From contig NC_037590.1 in assembly GCF_003073045.1 (NCBI RefSeq), positions 41,966,751-42,030,750 of the forward strand: 64,000 nucleotides of DNA. The letters run 5' to 3'. Under the pieces are notes generated by a model. That model did not search any database and was not told the DNA's origin. It saw nothing but the letters and a program-made list of their open reading frames with translations. Position numbers and translations under genes: made by a program. Positions 44,348-56,145 of this stretch are shown piece by piece; positions within the stretch are counted from its first letter, which is position 1; each line of letters starts with the position of its first letter. This DNA comes from Pomacea canaliculata. Taxonomy: Eukaryota; Mollusca; Gastropoda; Architaenioglossa; Ampullariidae.

Positions 44348-47300
44348 CAACAACACTCCAAATTAACTGGGACACAACAAGCATCTGTCTATGATTATCA
44401 CCAGGTTTACGGTCTGCGCTCTTGTCATTATGCACTTCGGCTAAAATCTCTAACATCGAGGATGTTTATCAACAAAAAGTAAACACCTTGACACTTGTAA
44501 TAAACGAAAACTGCCATTGACCGTGGAGAACCTGTTGCGATTCATTTTACTGCTGACCAGGAGATAAATGCTGAGGAAATTAGGTACCTGAGGTAAAAAT
44601 GCAATTGATGAGGATATTTTGAGGGCAGGTAGGTCTGGTAAGAAGTATTAGCACACGTTGACTAATATTCAGCCAATAATAATACAACATAACTAGCAGC
44701 AACAATACTGTCAACAGTTGAATATCATTCACACGTGTGGAAGCAGCCATCTTAAAACGCCAGCTCTGAGAAAGCAGAAAGTAGAAAACTAGAACATCGG
44801 GTAACAGGAATTTTTATCAAAACAAAACGCTGAGTGCCTGAGCAAGTCAATGGAAGGCTGCTGTTTGTGAAGAATCTTAGCGGAATATTCACCATTCCTG
44901 GCGGCTGCCATGATGTTACAGGAACATCGTCCTCCGTGGCAGTGCTGAACGTCTATGGGGACTCGGGTACCTTCCTGAGCCCAGGCTACCCCAAGCAATA
45001 CAGCAACAACTTGAATTTGACCTACACGGCCCACCTGGACAGTTCCGGTCCGCTGATGGTCCGTCTGTCCATGGAGTTGGACCTGCAGGGCAAGACTGGC
45101 TTCTGCTACGACTACGTGAGAGTCTTCTCTCTTCTGTACTGCGGCGCTGGCTCCCTGGTCACTGAAGGTAGGGCTTGTGGGACAAGCCAGGAATGTCAGA
45201 ATAAGTGTTTGAGGCTGTTATCTACCTTTGGCAATATCTTGTTTATTAACTGTCACAGCGTGTGCGTGAGAAAGGAGAAAGTGAGTACAAAACAAGGTTT
45301 TTTTTACACATGCATTAAGGATCTTAAAGAGGGACAAAAAAAGAAAGAAAGAAAAAAAAATGAAAGAACACAAAGGGATTGGGAAGAGAGAAGCGGGCAA
45401 TATAGTATGAAAGTAAGGCGAAGGTATGTCACACATTTTGTTTGTTTTTATTCTTCCCAGTCCAGGTGTCAGGGGATGTTCTTCAAATGCTCTTCATTTC
45501 TGACTCTTTATATACCTACCGGGGATTTAACATCACCTACACAGTGCTGCCAGGTGAGTGCGTCGTATGCTAGGAGTAACTCAGGTAGAGGTAGAAAGTA
45601 CAATTAGCGAAGGCAGACTGGGCGAGTAGGAATTTTACATTTTAAAATGTTATTATTGCACATTGATGGAATAGACATGTTTTACAACTGATGTTTAGCA
45701 GCAAATCTGTGTTGTACCAAATCTTATTCAACCTGACCTTAGCGGCTGGTGCTTTTCTGAGTCAGATTTATGTCAGGCAGCAACACAATATAATCTGCTG
45801 ACCCCTAGCTGACCCCTAGCTGACCCTAGCTGACACCTAACTGACCCCTAGCTGACCCCTGGCTGTGCTCTGTTTATCGAAATCTCTGGTGTGGCGTCCC
45901 CTTTCCAGTCTGGTGCTGATGTCTTTTTTCTCTATTTTTTTCCCATCTTTTGCATGAAAGGCGATGCAGATATATAGGTGTTTAGCCAGTTTTGAAGAAA
46001 ACACGAAAGTCGTTAAGGGCTGGTCCTGTGAGGTTTTCTAGCACAAAGAGAGAAACTCCATTGAAAACATCCTTCTGAAGCCTGAAACAAATTTCCCAAA
46101 GGGCAGTTGAGAAGGAGTGAGCTAGTTGACCTCCTGTACACCGCCTATAAATCTTCAAGCGACCTTTGAGGTGTTGAGTAATGAGTACTGACCACACCAC
46201 AGTCTGTCAGTCAGGCTCACGTGACTCACAAGCGCTGGCGTTCAAACTGAGAACGCGCTGGTTCAATGCCCGATTAGCTTCTCACATCAAGTACTCCCTA
46301 CACATAGTTATGGTGAAATTTACTTCACAAATGGGTACAAGATATGCAATATATCAGCATCATCAATATTAATAATTATTAATACTAATAGTAATTATCT
46401 TCATAGTTTTTAGTTTAGCCTAAAGTTGTTTTGTGTGTCAGCAAATAAAGTGCAATAATAAATGTATTTTATAACCTAATATGGCATTCTACTATAGCTA
46501 TTTAAGGATGCTAACACATGATTCATATATTTAAATCAGTGGAAAAAGTCACGGAAATATATGATGTCTCTATTAAAACATATTCCCATATTCCGAAGGT
46601 CCCTACAAACACACTAAACAATCACACACTCACACATGCACACACATCTTCTTTAGTACATCATATCTTTATTTATCCTTGTAAATGCTGAATAAAGAAG
46701 ACATGCAAACATCCATGTCAAATTTGAGTTAGGGTCTGAGCTTTTGTATGAGGATATGAGAAATGAAGATTTGCTTGATGTAAAGTCTGTTTGTCTGATA
46801 GAAGTTTGTCAGAGGAGGACTTCTAACTCGGCTGATGACTTGGGACTGTACAAGGTTTTCTCTTTGTTGTTTAAATGACTATTCTTGTGGATACTTTGTT
46901 TTATTTCCCTACCCTCCTGGCACAGAGTGACATTTATACTCCAAGCAGTTTGCCCCTTTGACCAGTAGCTTTCCTCCCTTGGAAATGTTGAAGACTATAA
47001 AGACCTCCTCCTGTAGGACCTGCCGGTTGACAGGTTCTTTGTGTGTAGTTGGAGTCTTCAGATGGCAGTTGTACAGGTCTCTGTATCCTAGTCCATCAGT
47101 TTAATAGACACCTATTTCTGTCTTTGATAATGTGCTTGGCGCCTCCTCCTGTCATCAAATGTCATTTCCTCAGACAATCTAATGTCCTCTATTATTGCTC
47201 ACAGATTTATCTTTCTTTATCTGCCTTTGTCTTCCTCCTCTTCACTTAAGTGTTTATTTAGGGTAGATGTTTGCCTCGTCTTTTTAAGACCCTTCAATAT

Positions 47301-48542
47301 TATTGCTGCCCCAAGGTTGTTTACTTGTACTCAGTGTCTGTAGCATCTCTGCGGCTGTTACTCGCACATCTTTAATATTAGTTGTGGCGACAGAAGGTCG
47401 TGTATGCCTTATGTATGTACAGCAACAATAACAATTCTTTCCGTGGACAAACTTCATCTTGATTTTACGGCTGACTGCATTTTCTTCGATCACAATTATT
47501 CGTGTATTTCTTTTTTCACGTTTCAGTTTTCCTAGTGTCAGCAACATCAACAATACGATTTTCACAAGTGCAGTAAAAAAGCTTCAAACTTGCCAGTTAC
47601 TGTGTTTGTTAAGGAACGGTGTTTGAATCAATTGTTGTGGACATTTCTAACACGTTTCCTGTTACAGCAACAACGACAGCAGCAGATGAAAGCACGAGTG
47701 TGGCGACAGATGAACTCGTGACCTTCAGCACAGACAGCACCACAGCCTCCTGGGACAGTTCAAGTATGGCCACCGACCTCAACATCGCCCCTACCACAGA
47801 CACCTCCACACTCTCGGGCTTTCCGAACGCTTCCTCCCTCACAGCCTCCACTAGTGGAAGCAAATTGCTTTCTCCCGCATCCATGGAAACTAGCCACTCA
47901 GAGGAAAGTTCGACTCTGACGTCAGAGGTAACGCGCATCGAAATCACAAGCGATCGAAACCTCGGCACTCAAGAGGTCATCTTAACACCTGTGACTGACC
48001 CTACAGGTGTACAGTCTAGTGATGTCAGCGCTGCCATGTCCTTGACATCTCGGGTCACTTCAACGGCTCTAATGACGTCGCAGGCCGTTAACGTCACTTC
48101 CGTCATGTCGCCCTCGACATCGCCTTTCAGCGGAGCAAAGGTTTCGAAGCCACCCGGGACAGAATCTTTGACTTCAGCAGTCACTCCATCTGACAGCGGT
48201 CTGTCAAAAAATGTGACCTCTGGGTCATCGCCAGCACCGACTCCAGTTCTCGTGGCCTGCAGATGCAAGTCATGTGACAGGCTGACCCCAGAGGTAGCTG
48301 TACAGCAAGCAGAGGCCCGAGCGTTGCTGTTGGCCAGAGCCTTGGCCGTCGACAGGAGGAACGTGTCCAGCCTCAAGCGCCGCAAGACGAGTGCACCTGA
48401 CGGACGAGTGTCGGCGGTGACCTGTGGGGTCATGATCACTGCCATCTGTGTGGTGCCATTCTTGCTCCTTGTGGTAGCAGACATCGCAGCCATGTGCACT
48501 CAAGCCAAGGCCCAACGGAACAAAAGGGGCATAACCGCTTGA
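43597..48542 (+). CDS. CMT3: CUB-like domain, mucin-type stalk, single-pass membrane protein
   Basis: Tandem paralog of CMT2. Coding exons: 43597-43651, 44922-45167, 45461-45553, 47614-48542. Total 1323 bp, 440 aa, all introns phase 1. Signal peptide MRVTVILLTGILVDSVQS. CUB-like domain ~residues 25-131: LNVYGDSGTFLSPGYP, LNLTYTAHLDSSGP, CYDYVRVFSLLYCG, then YRGFNITYTVLP in the 93-bp exon. The stalk is Ser/Thr-rich and shorter than in CMT2 (repeat words STSVATDELVTFSTD and MATDLNIAPTTD). Membrane-proximal: VACRCKSC, ALAVDRRNVSSLKRRKTSAP, a membrane segment ~404-425 with Asp421 and a tail ending RNKRGITA. The last 40 residues align without gaps to CMT2. The exon 4 acceptor (AG at 47612-47613) is inferred from frame and from the CMT2 match FESIVV/FESVVK. 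AATAAA at 48769-48774. Confidence 0.88.
44292..44352. repeat. (AAC)n microsatellite
   Basis: About 18 CAA units in CMT3 intron 1. The Leu-rich frame on the other strand is an artefact of the repeat. Confidence 0.97.
45797..45864. repeat. 11-bp minisatellite (CTGACCCCTAG)
   Basis: Six units of CTGACCCCTAG with small changes, in CMT3 intron 3. Confidence 0.9.
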
Positions 48543-49401
48543 ACAGGTGGGAGGACGAGTTAGTTGTTCATGGAGTGTGGGGCGATGTCGACCTCTTTCC
48601 ACTTGCAACATGTTACTTTTTAAAAATAATATTTTATTTTCTTTTTGTTAATTTAAAAAGGACATTTTGATCATCCCCTTCTCTTTTCTTCAATGTATAT
48701 AAATGTAAATTAACTTAATATTTAATGTATTTGAGCTCTGTCCACATTTTATTACAATTATTTGCCACAATAAACTAGTTTGTGCTGTACTTTATATGCT
48801 TAAATAAGTTGTTTGTGAGTGTGTCTATGCTGATGCAAGGATGGTGACCGGCCATCAGACACTTGTCTGCCCTTATCTATGAGCGAGGTGTAATCGCAAT
48901 GTTGCTCTTCTGTTGCTTCTATTTCTTCCTCTACATCTACCACTTCATCTACTTTTTATTCTACCTTTACTACTTCATTTACATCTATTTCCCACTACTT
49001 CATCTTCTACATTTTCTTCCACTACTTCTGTCGCATCATTCACTTCTTCCTCGACTTTTACCAGTTCATCAACTCCTTTTCCTACTTCTACCCCTTTTTT
49101 CTACTTCTTTAGCGTCTCCTTCTTTTCCTTTTTGTTGTTCTTTTATTAATATTAGTAGTAGTGTTCATGGTGAGTCGTCAGCACAGAAGGACACTGGCGT
49201 TACTTAACGAAATGTAAATACACAAATATATTTTAAAAGCTTAACATGCCTCGTACTAAGTATTACATTAAAAGGTATTAAACCTGCTTGTGGGCCTGAC
49301 AACACCACATGCCTGTAGTCTTATTTTCTTGGCAAACACACACACACAACGATGTATAAAGTTGTGAATCGTGCACAAAAATGGTGCGAATGAAGTTCAG
49401 A

Positions 49402-49448
49402 AGGCCGCCATCTTCCCTACCTCCAGAAGCTTTGTGTCAACCTGGCGA
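49402..49448 (+). promoter_or_regulatory. paired inverted YY1-like block, copy D (diverged)
   Basis: GGCCGCCATCTTCCC with CCTGGCGAAGG after it. The spacing from CCAT to the NTGGC word is again 34 bp. Only the outer words are conserved, so this is weaker than copies A-C. Confidence 0.25.
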
Positions 49449-52324
49449 AGGTCGATAAAAAAGATGAAGTTTCTCTTATTGCAGTGAGGTGCTATTTATG
49501 TGCACGGCTTACAAACTAGTCAGACTCTTATCACGCTTCATAAGTTACCTCAAAAATGAACAAATAAAACTTCATTTTGAGGGGCACCAACTTGCCACCA
49601 TCTGTATTATGAGAGAACCAGCTTACCACAAGCTTTGTGAGGCTACTCTGCCGGAAATGGACGTCATCGGCGAAGGGGAGAAGTGGACAGACAATTCTGG
49701 ACCAGTAAAAGCATCGGGAGCTGCGGCAAGAAAGTTGTACATTGTGTAGCATGTCTCCACATGCAAGAATAAAAGTAATAAATATCCTTTGACCCTAGTC
49801 CCTTTCAAATTTTGCATTCTGGCTTCTGCTCATATTAAGAGGTTACCTAGAACTGATTTTTTTCCTAATCGTAATATTACATGTGTATACACAATCTATA
49901 TCTTCTAAGTAAGAGCTCTAAAATGCTATCAAATATAAATTCATGAATCCTGTGCATTGTAGAATAATTTTAAAGCATTGCTATTGACTCACTTTCGTTA
50001 AACTTTACTTTCAATGAATATAACAGAAAATAACAGCCGATCGAGTGCTCTCTCCATCGTCCGCAACAGTCGTATCAACTGTGTTTTTGTTTACGTGTAC
50101 AGGTGAAGTAAACTACAGGCAGCAGGAATGACATTCTTTCTTCTTCCAGTGTCCGAACATTAAAGCACAACAAAAGCAATGATTATGTGTCGCAAGCACC
50201 CAAGTGACCTTTGAGTGACTGGGAGGCTGCCTGTCCTCCCCGCATGTTTTGATGACGTCATAGGGAGGCGCTCAATACCTCGATCGCTGTCATCATGTTC
50301 GGGTTCGACCCTCGACACGTCCATCTGACTGTCGGCACCAAGGCCCAGCTGTCACGTGCCTTCATTAGGCTTTGTTGGTGTCGCGTGCGGACCGTTGGGA
50401 ATTATGTCGTCTGCTGGCACCAGCTGCAGGGTATTACACGCGCTCATTACCACTGCGCAAGAATCGTGACTCATGGGATTATTCCACCAACTGGTCCTGT
50501 TGAATATCTTGCCGTTATGAAGTGTAGCTCGGGAACAACACCTTGCATTATTTTTCTGTTGATTTGCTTATTTTTTCTCGCTCGCCGCAAAATAACTTGT
50601 TTGGTGTCTGGCTAACCTCAACCTTAAGTCGAACTTCGATTGCTTTCAATTTTGTGCTCCACATTTTATTTGCTGTGAATACATTTCTGTGTGTTTTGAA
50701 TATTTCACTGTCGTACAAACATGTTACACGTGGCTAGGGGGGTCATTCCTCGTCACTGTACCCGACACACGAGTGCACTGACTCCCAAGGATGTGAGGTG
50801 TTGTACAACGTGTCATGCAACTTTACCTGCGTGTTGGAATGTTTGATCGACTCCAAGCTATTGTTTTGGGCGGTGAAGACACAGGGCGAGCCCCTGCCAA
50901 ACACCCTGCCACGACTGGAGGAGAGCTGAGGCTGGATTAGGAGGACGATGTGACGTCAATAGAGGATGTTTGAACTGCGGGCAATGGCGCAGCTCTCCGC
51001 ACACAAACCACTTTGTGGCCTTTACTTTTAATGAAGTTTCCCCTCGGGCTGCAAATGTCAGGCCAATGTTTTGGAGCCGCCTGGTCCATTTTGTCAACTT
51101 CTGCTTTCAACCTAGATCACTACCCCTCCTCCGTGCCTGCATGTCACCTCGTTAGCATGAGTACATATTTATGTCTCCGTCCTTCCTGTCTGCTCTTAGT
51201 GTTTTTCCATTTTCTTTAAAAGCGTCTGCGTCTCAGAGCAATTGAGTTTCTACGCTGACCACAGGGGCGTCCTAAATAAAGAATTAAATGAGAAAATAAA
51301 TCTTTTTCATTCTTTCAAACAGTCCATGTGTTAGGGATACAGGACGCGCTCAAAGTGAAACAGTTCGCTGTCGATATCAACAGAAAGTGTGCAAAGATGT
51401 GTGTTCACACTCAAGCTTGCTGTCACAGATGGTAAAGAAAAGGTTTCATTCGTTCATAAATTTGCATAAGCTTGAAAGGTTGAATGTACCAAGAGATAGA
51501 TAGAGAGAGAGAGAGAGAGAGCAGGAGAGCGAAAGAAGAAGAAGAGGAGGAGGAGGAAGAGGAGGAGGAGAAAAGGAGGAAGACGACGACGACTAAGACG
51601 ACGACAGTGCGGGGCACAACAAAAAAAATTAGAAAAAAAGTAAACAGGGGTTAACGAGCAGAAAAAGGACAAACAGGATGACAAAACTTTAAGAGTACAA
51701 GGAAGGATGCACGAGGCGAGGAAAGAAGGGAGGAAAGAGGGAAAGGCCCAGAAAAATGAACAATTCGTTGATTTATTATCAGTCTGTCGTGAAACAAGAG
51801 CTCTGTGCTGTTGTACACGTCAGCACGACAGGAAAGCAACAGTAAGCTGTGACAGATGACTGGATGCTGATACTAGAGGCTGGCAGATGATCAACCACTG
51901 ATACTACACAACAATATTGTGAAACATTGTCGAAACTTCTCGGGCAGGAGGGACTGAGGGATAGGGGTGGCAGACAAAAGGGGCGGGGGAGAGAGTAACA
52001 GCTGAACAAATATTAATCCTGAAACTGGCAACGATTATGTAATATTTGATGAGAATTATTCACTGCCAAGAACACAATTTACAATAGGATTCTCTTTTTA
52101 TTCGTTGAACTTTTAGAACTGTAGGAGTCCTACAACCAGCTGTCATGCTGTCTCATCAGTTTCCAGCCAGGACAGGCAGAACCCACATGGAGCATGCAGA
52201 CAGGAGGATGGCGCGAAGAAACATCCCCATGGACAAAGAAAGATGCTGCTGTTAGTACAGGTTAGCAATAAAACCTTGCTTTTGTGTGTTGAGCGCTATA
52301 TCATAAAGTTCTGGGACATACACT

Positions 52325-52326
52325 TT

Positions 52327-52384
<58 letters not shown>

Positions 52385-52385
52385 C
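52325..52385. repeat. (AAC)n microsatellite
   Basis: About 20 AAC units. Confidence 0.97.
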
Positions 52386-54639
52386 AAAGTATGTCGCTGA
52401 ATTGCTGACTTCTAGTTCAAACTTTACCAGCAGCTACCAGTAACAGTGAGATCATCCTAGAGATGTAGAAGGTCTGATCGTGGTGCCCAGCCGGACATTG
52501 GCATCAGAATAACTTTTACAATAACAAATAAACAAACAATATAGATAAGTAAGTGGTTTGAGCTCATAGGTTCGAATGCTAGGGTTACCTGGTCTCCCCA
52601 AGGACGAGGAAGTCAGGTCACGTGTATCTGCCATGTTTGACAGGTAAACAATCAATAAGACACGTGGAGGTCGCCGCTGTCAGCCTACAGGTACGACTTA
52701 CCTGCGGCCTGTAAGAACAGTTGGCTGAACTTGGGAGGCAGGACCGGGGATCAGATGGGTTGATTTTCATCTCCGAGTTGTAATGCGCATGTGCAGGGAG
52801 GTTTTTGGTCACCATGGTTGGGGGTGGGGCGGTGCTGCTGACACCTGGCACCAGACAGGTAAGCAAGGTATACACCTCTCACAGATACGATTGAAACTTT
52901 TTGGGCTTCAGTCTGATCGGGGACACTGGGAGCAGGGGAGGTAAGTAGTCTGGTGAGCCAGTCTCTCTTTGACATTTTGTTGCAAACCTTTTGGTGAGGA
53001 TCGAATTGTGGCTACAGTAGACTACTCCCACTATTTCGCTTTTTTGGACGATATTATTTGTAAGATTAACATTATTGTTTATAGCTTTTTTTTTACCCCC
53101 ATCTGGGGTTGTTTTGCTCGTGATACTGGACTAGTTCAGTTTTGATGATGTTTCATGTTTGACTACTTTTCAAAAAATGAGATTATTGGAGTTCACTCGC
53201 CTTGATATTCATCTGTTGAAATATGTAGCAGTTCTTCCACACAGGGGCACTCTCTCTTTTCGATTTATATATATATACACACACATATCCAGCGTTTTTT
53301 TTAACAGATCGAAATTATTTTCCTTTCTTGTCAGTTCGGAATAGTGAGCTCTATTTTTGGTCAGATTGTGTACATATTTTGTGCCAGCTGTATCTGACAG
53401 AAATTAATATCACAGCAGCAGCTGGAATTATTTGAGACATCTCTGAGCTTATGCACAATCTATACAACTCGAATTTTTACTGAGTGGGCCTCAACCTATT
53501 TCCATGGGAACGTGAACAAGAGCGGCCATCATCATTAACATCTTCATAAAGTGGAGCGTGGAAATAAAAATACAATTAACTTTCGATAGTACACGTCTGT
53601 AAGATATATAATAACAAATAACTAACATCCTTATCGTACGGCAGAGGTTAACAGGATGAACTGGGCATGAAAATGTAACAGATGCTGCATTTCTCTCAAA
53701 CAATTCTCTCTCTCTCTCGCACTTTCTCGTCACCTACTGAGACACACACATACACGACATACAAACACACAAACGACCACATGAGCGTGAAAACACACAC
53801 TCACTCATTCTCTCTCTCTCATTTACACAAGCAAAGAGAGGGGAGGATAAAAATAGAGTAAGACAGAAAGAAAAAGAAAAAAAAAAAGAGAAAAAATCGT
53901 GGAAAGCCTGCAGATGGGTCAAGGTAATGTCAAAGGTCCTGCAGCAGCTTGCAAACATCGGTGAATCCGAAAGCTGATGAAAATTTCAAAATTCTGAGCA
54001 GCAACAATACACGTCTTCATCAATAACAACATTTTTCTTTCTTCTCTGTGTACGTGATTTCCCCTCCATCCACTTCAGCGCCCCCTCCCCCTGTCTTGTA
54101 GGCGACAGTGACGTCACCTTATTATCCCAAGCTACGCCTCGCTAACGCCACAGGCATACGAACACACACACGCACTACAGACACACACACACACCACACA
54201 CACACCAGAGATACACACACATACACCACACACACACGCACATCTACACACCAGTCACGAGGTGAGACTGTGAACACAGGGGGCTGAACTCTCTCACTAC
54301 CTTGTGTCTCTATATTTCTTTCCACTCGTATTGTCCTCCGATGCAGACTGCGAGCCCCGGGTCTCATGTGAAGCCCACAACTGCACTGAACAAGCTGCTG
54401 CCTGTCTTGTATTTTTGTTGCAAGGTAAAATAATTTGTCCACGCATCCATGCATCCACGCGTCCATGCCTATTGATCTGTGACATCGTGATTACAGTCGG
54501 AGGTGTTCACACGCCGGGTCATGGAAAGTCAGCCTTTTGCTCGGTGTTTAATGAATGGGTTGAGGAAGGAGAATAAAATCTTGTGTGGGAGCAAGAGGTA
54601 CTAACCAAACCAGCGCCAGGTTGTCTTTCCATTTTCTGT

Positions 54640-55300
54640 GTGGACACGATGACAGCTTCAGGAGGACCAGAGGAACGCTGCAGGAAGTTACAAGGACGTG
54701 ACCAGGGTGTAGTGATGTCTGGAACTTTCTCTCTGAGTCATTTAAGACTGGAACGAGGCACAAGCTTTGCTATTGCTGATAGCATTGACAGTGCAGTTGA
54801 AGAAAGGGGAATTACAGACAAGATGATGGCAGTTGAAGCCCACAGCACAGCTGTGAACACTGGGCATCACAGTGAGGTGATACATCTGTTACAGCTTCAC
54901 ACTCGTCTCCCTCGGCAGTGGTTCATTTACTCGTCACACTTGAACGAGCTTCCATTCCACCAGCTCTGCAAAACACTCATTGGTCCAACTAAAGGACCCA
55001 CACTGGGGAAAGAACCTTTTGGCTAAATGTGCATCATCGCCACTTCCTGAAGTGATTTCGTTTCATTGCCGACGGCGATCCTCTTCCAGAACTGGAAGTC
55101 ATGGAACTTGAGAAGGACCAAACCCACCTGTACAAACTGATCACAGGTATCACAGGTATCACAGGTATCACATGTGGCAGTGTCAGTGACTAGCTCCTGC
55201 AGGCAAAGCCTGGGCCCATGTCGATGGCCAGATGGCTGACAACCGCTAGCAGGACATGTCGACTGGATGTGGCTGTCACGTGTGGGATGCTGGCTCAGCT
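54640..55300 (+). mobile_element. degraded mobile-element protein fragment, family unnamed
   Basis: A frame at 54583-55026 has a segment (EAHSTAVNTGHHSEVIHLLQ, then RQWFIYSSHLNELPFHQLCK and LIGPTKGP) that resembles multi-copy uncharacterised proteins I recall from aphid, Hydra and other animal genomes. Coding-like sequence continues further on (AKPGPMSMARWLTTASRT near 55210-55270) but not as one open frame, so the copy is broken. It is not a host gene in its present state. I do not know the element class. Confidence 0.55.
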
Positions 55301-56145
55301 CGAGCTTTAGTTCTAGAGGGGAGGAGGGGGTTGCTGTGTCACTAAAGTATGACGCAATTTTGTTTTGTGACGTTTTTGGCGAGGAAAAGGAAAAAGAAAG
55401 ACAGAAGGAGAGCGGGCACCAGGTGACTAAAAATGAAACCCGGGGCCTGTTCTGTTTATAATTATTGTCTGACAGTGCAAATGTTATCAGAAACTACTTT
55501 TTTCTTGCAGTCAATAAAGTTAGAACTTTTGACAAAAAGGAAACATTTCATTAAAATACGATTTTTGCATTTTTGGGGCGTTCTGCTCATTGCAGATATA
55601 TTTGCTTTACATTTTTGAACACAGTCGGTTGTGCAAAAGTCCAAATGTGCCTGTTGATCAGTCACAGTTCATTGGAGGACACTACATCCCACCCAGCAGA
55701 CTATCAGACATTTACGAGCATGACATTTGTGGCTACAGAAATTTTTTCTCTTTCTGCCTGTGTCCACCTCTCAGTTTGTAATGTTTGTCTGTGTCTGTCA
55801 GACACGGAGTTTGTGAAACATGCCCCCAGACAGCAACGTGAGGAATATAATGTACACGTGTAACATTGCCACGTGTGTGACGAGTGATACTTTAGTCTGA
55901 GGCGATGTCAGTCTTAAGCTTAGCATCACCCTTACAGATGCCGACAGACTGTACTTTCGCCTTTTTTCCCCAATCTTTTTCCCTATTCTGCCAAATTAAG
56001 CTATAAATCGCTATCTTTAAAACATGACTGATTGTTTTGTTTTGGACATATTTATAGAAATGGACAGTATAACAGAAAAAATAAGAAGAGATTCATTCAT
56101 CCATTGATCGATCTGTCCATCCTTGCCTGTGTTGTTCTGCTTCAG

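Larger units (their letters stand above)
48543..56145. other. CMT3 3' UTR and intergenic DNA up to the 7TM gene
   Basis: CMT3 3' UTR to about 48790. Then a pyrimidine-rich low-complexity tract (48900-49140), copy D of the paired block (49402-49448), a GA/GAG-rich tract (51500-51600), an (AAC)n microsatellite, CA-rich tracts (53740-53820, 54160-54250) and the mobile-element fragment at 54640-55300. No host gene could be supported; the many short open frames lack domains and splice logic. Confidence 0.55.

Noticed and set aside
46205-46290. tRNA-like B-box (GGTTCAATGCCCG)
   Set aside because: No matching A-box at the right distance and no cloverleaf could be drawn. A chance match or an old SINE.
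48913-49149. Ser/Thr-rich open frame downstream of CMT3, resembling a decayed mucin stalk
   Set aside because: The DNA is a pyrimidine-rich low-complexity tract that reads as Ser/Thr in one frame and Leu/Phe in another. There is no CRC, sequon or membrane module, so it is composition only.
49489-49749. 86-codon plus-strand frame after copy D of the paired block
   Set aside because: No recognisable domain, signal peptide or splice logic, so it is likely chance.
56032-56145. 38-codon upstream extension of the 7TM frame
   Set aside because: It opens with TTG, has no ATG and ends in a pyrimidine tract plus CAG, which looks more like intron or 5' UTR sequence.
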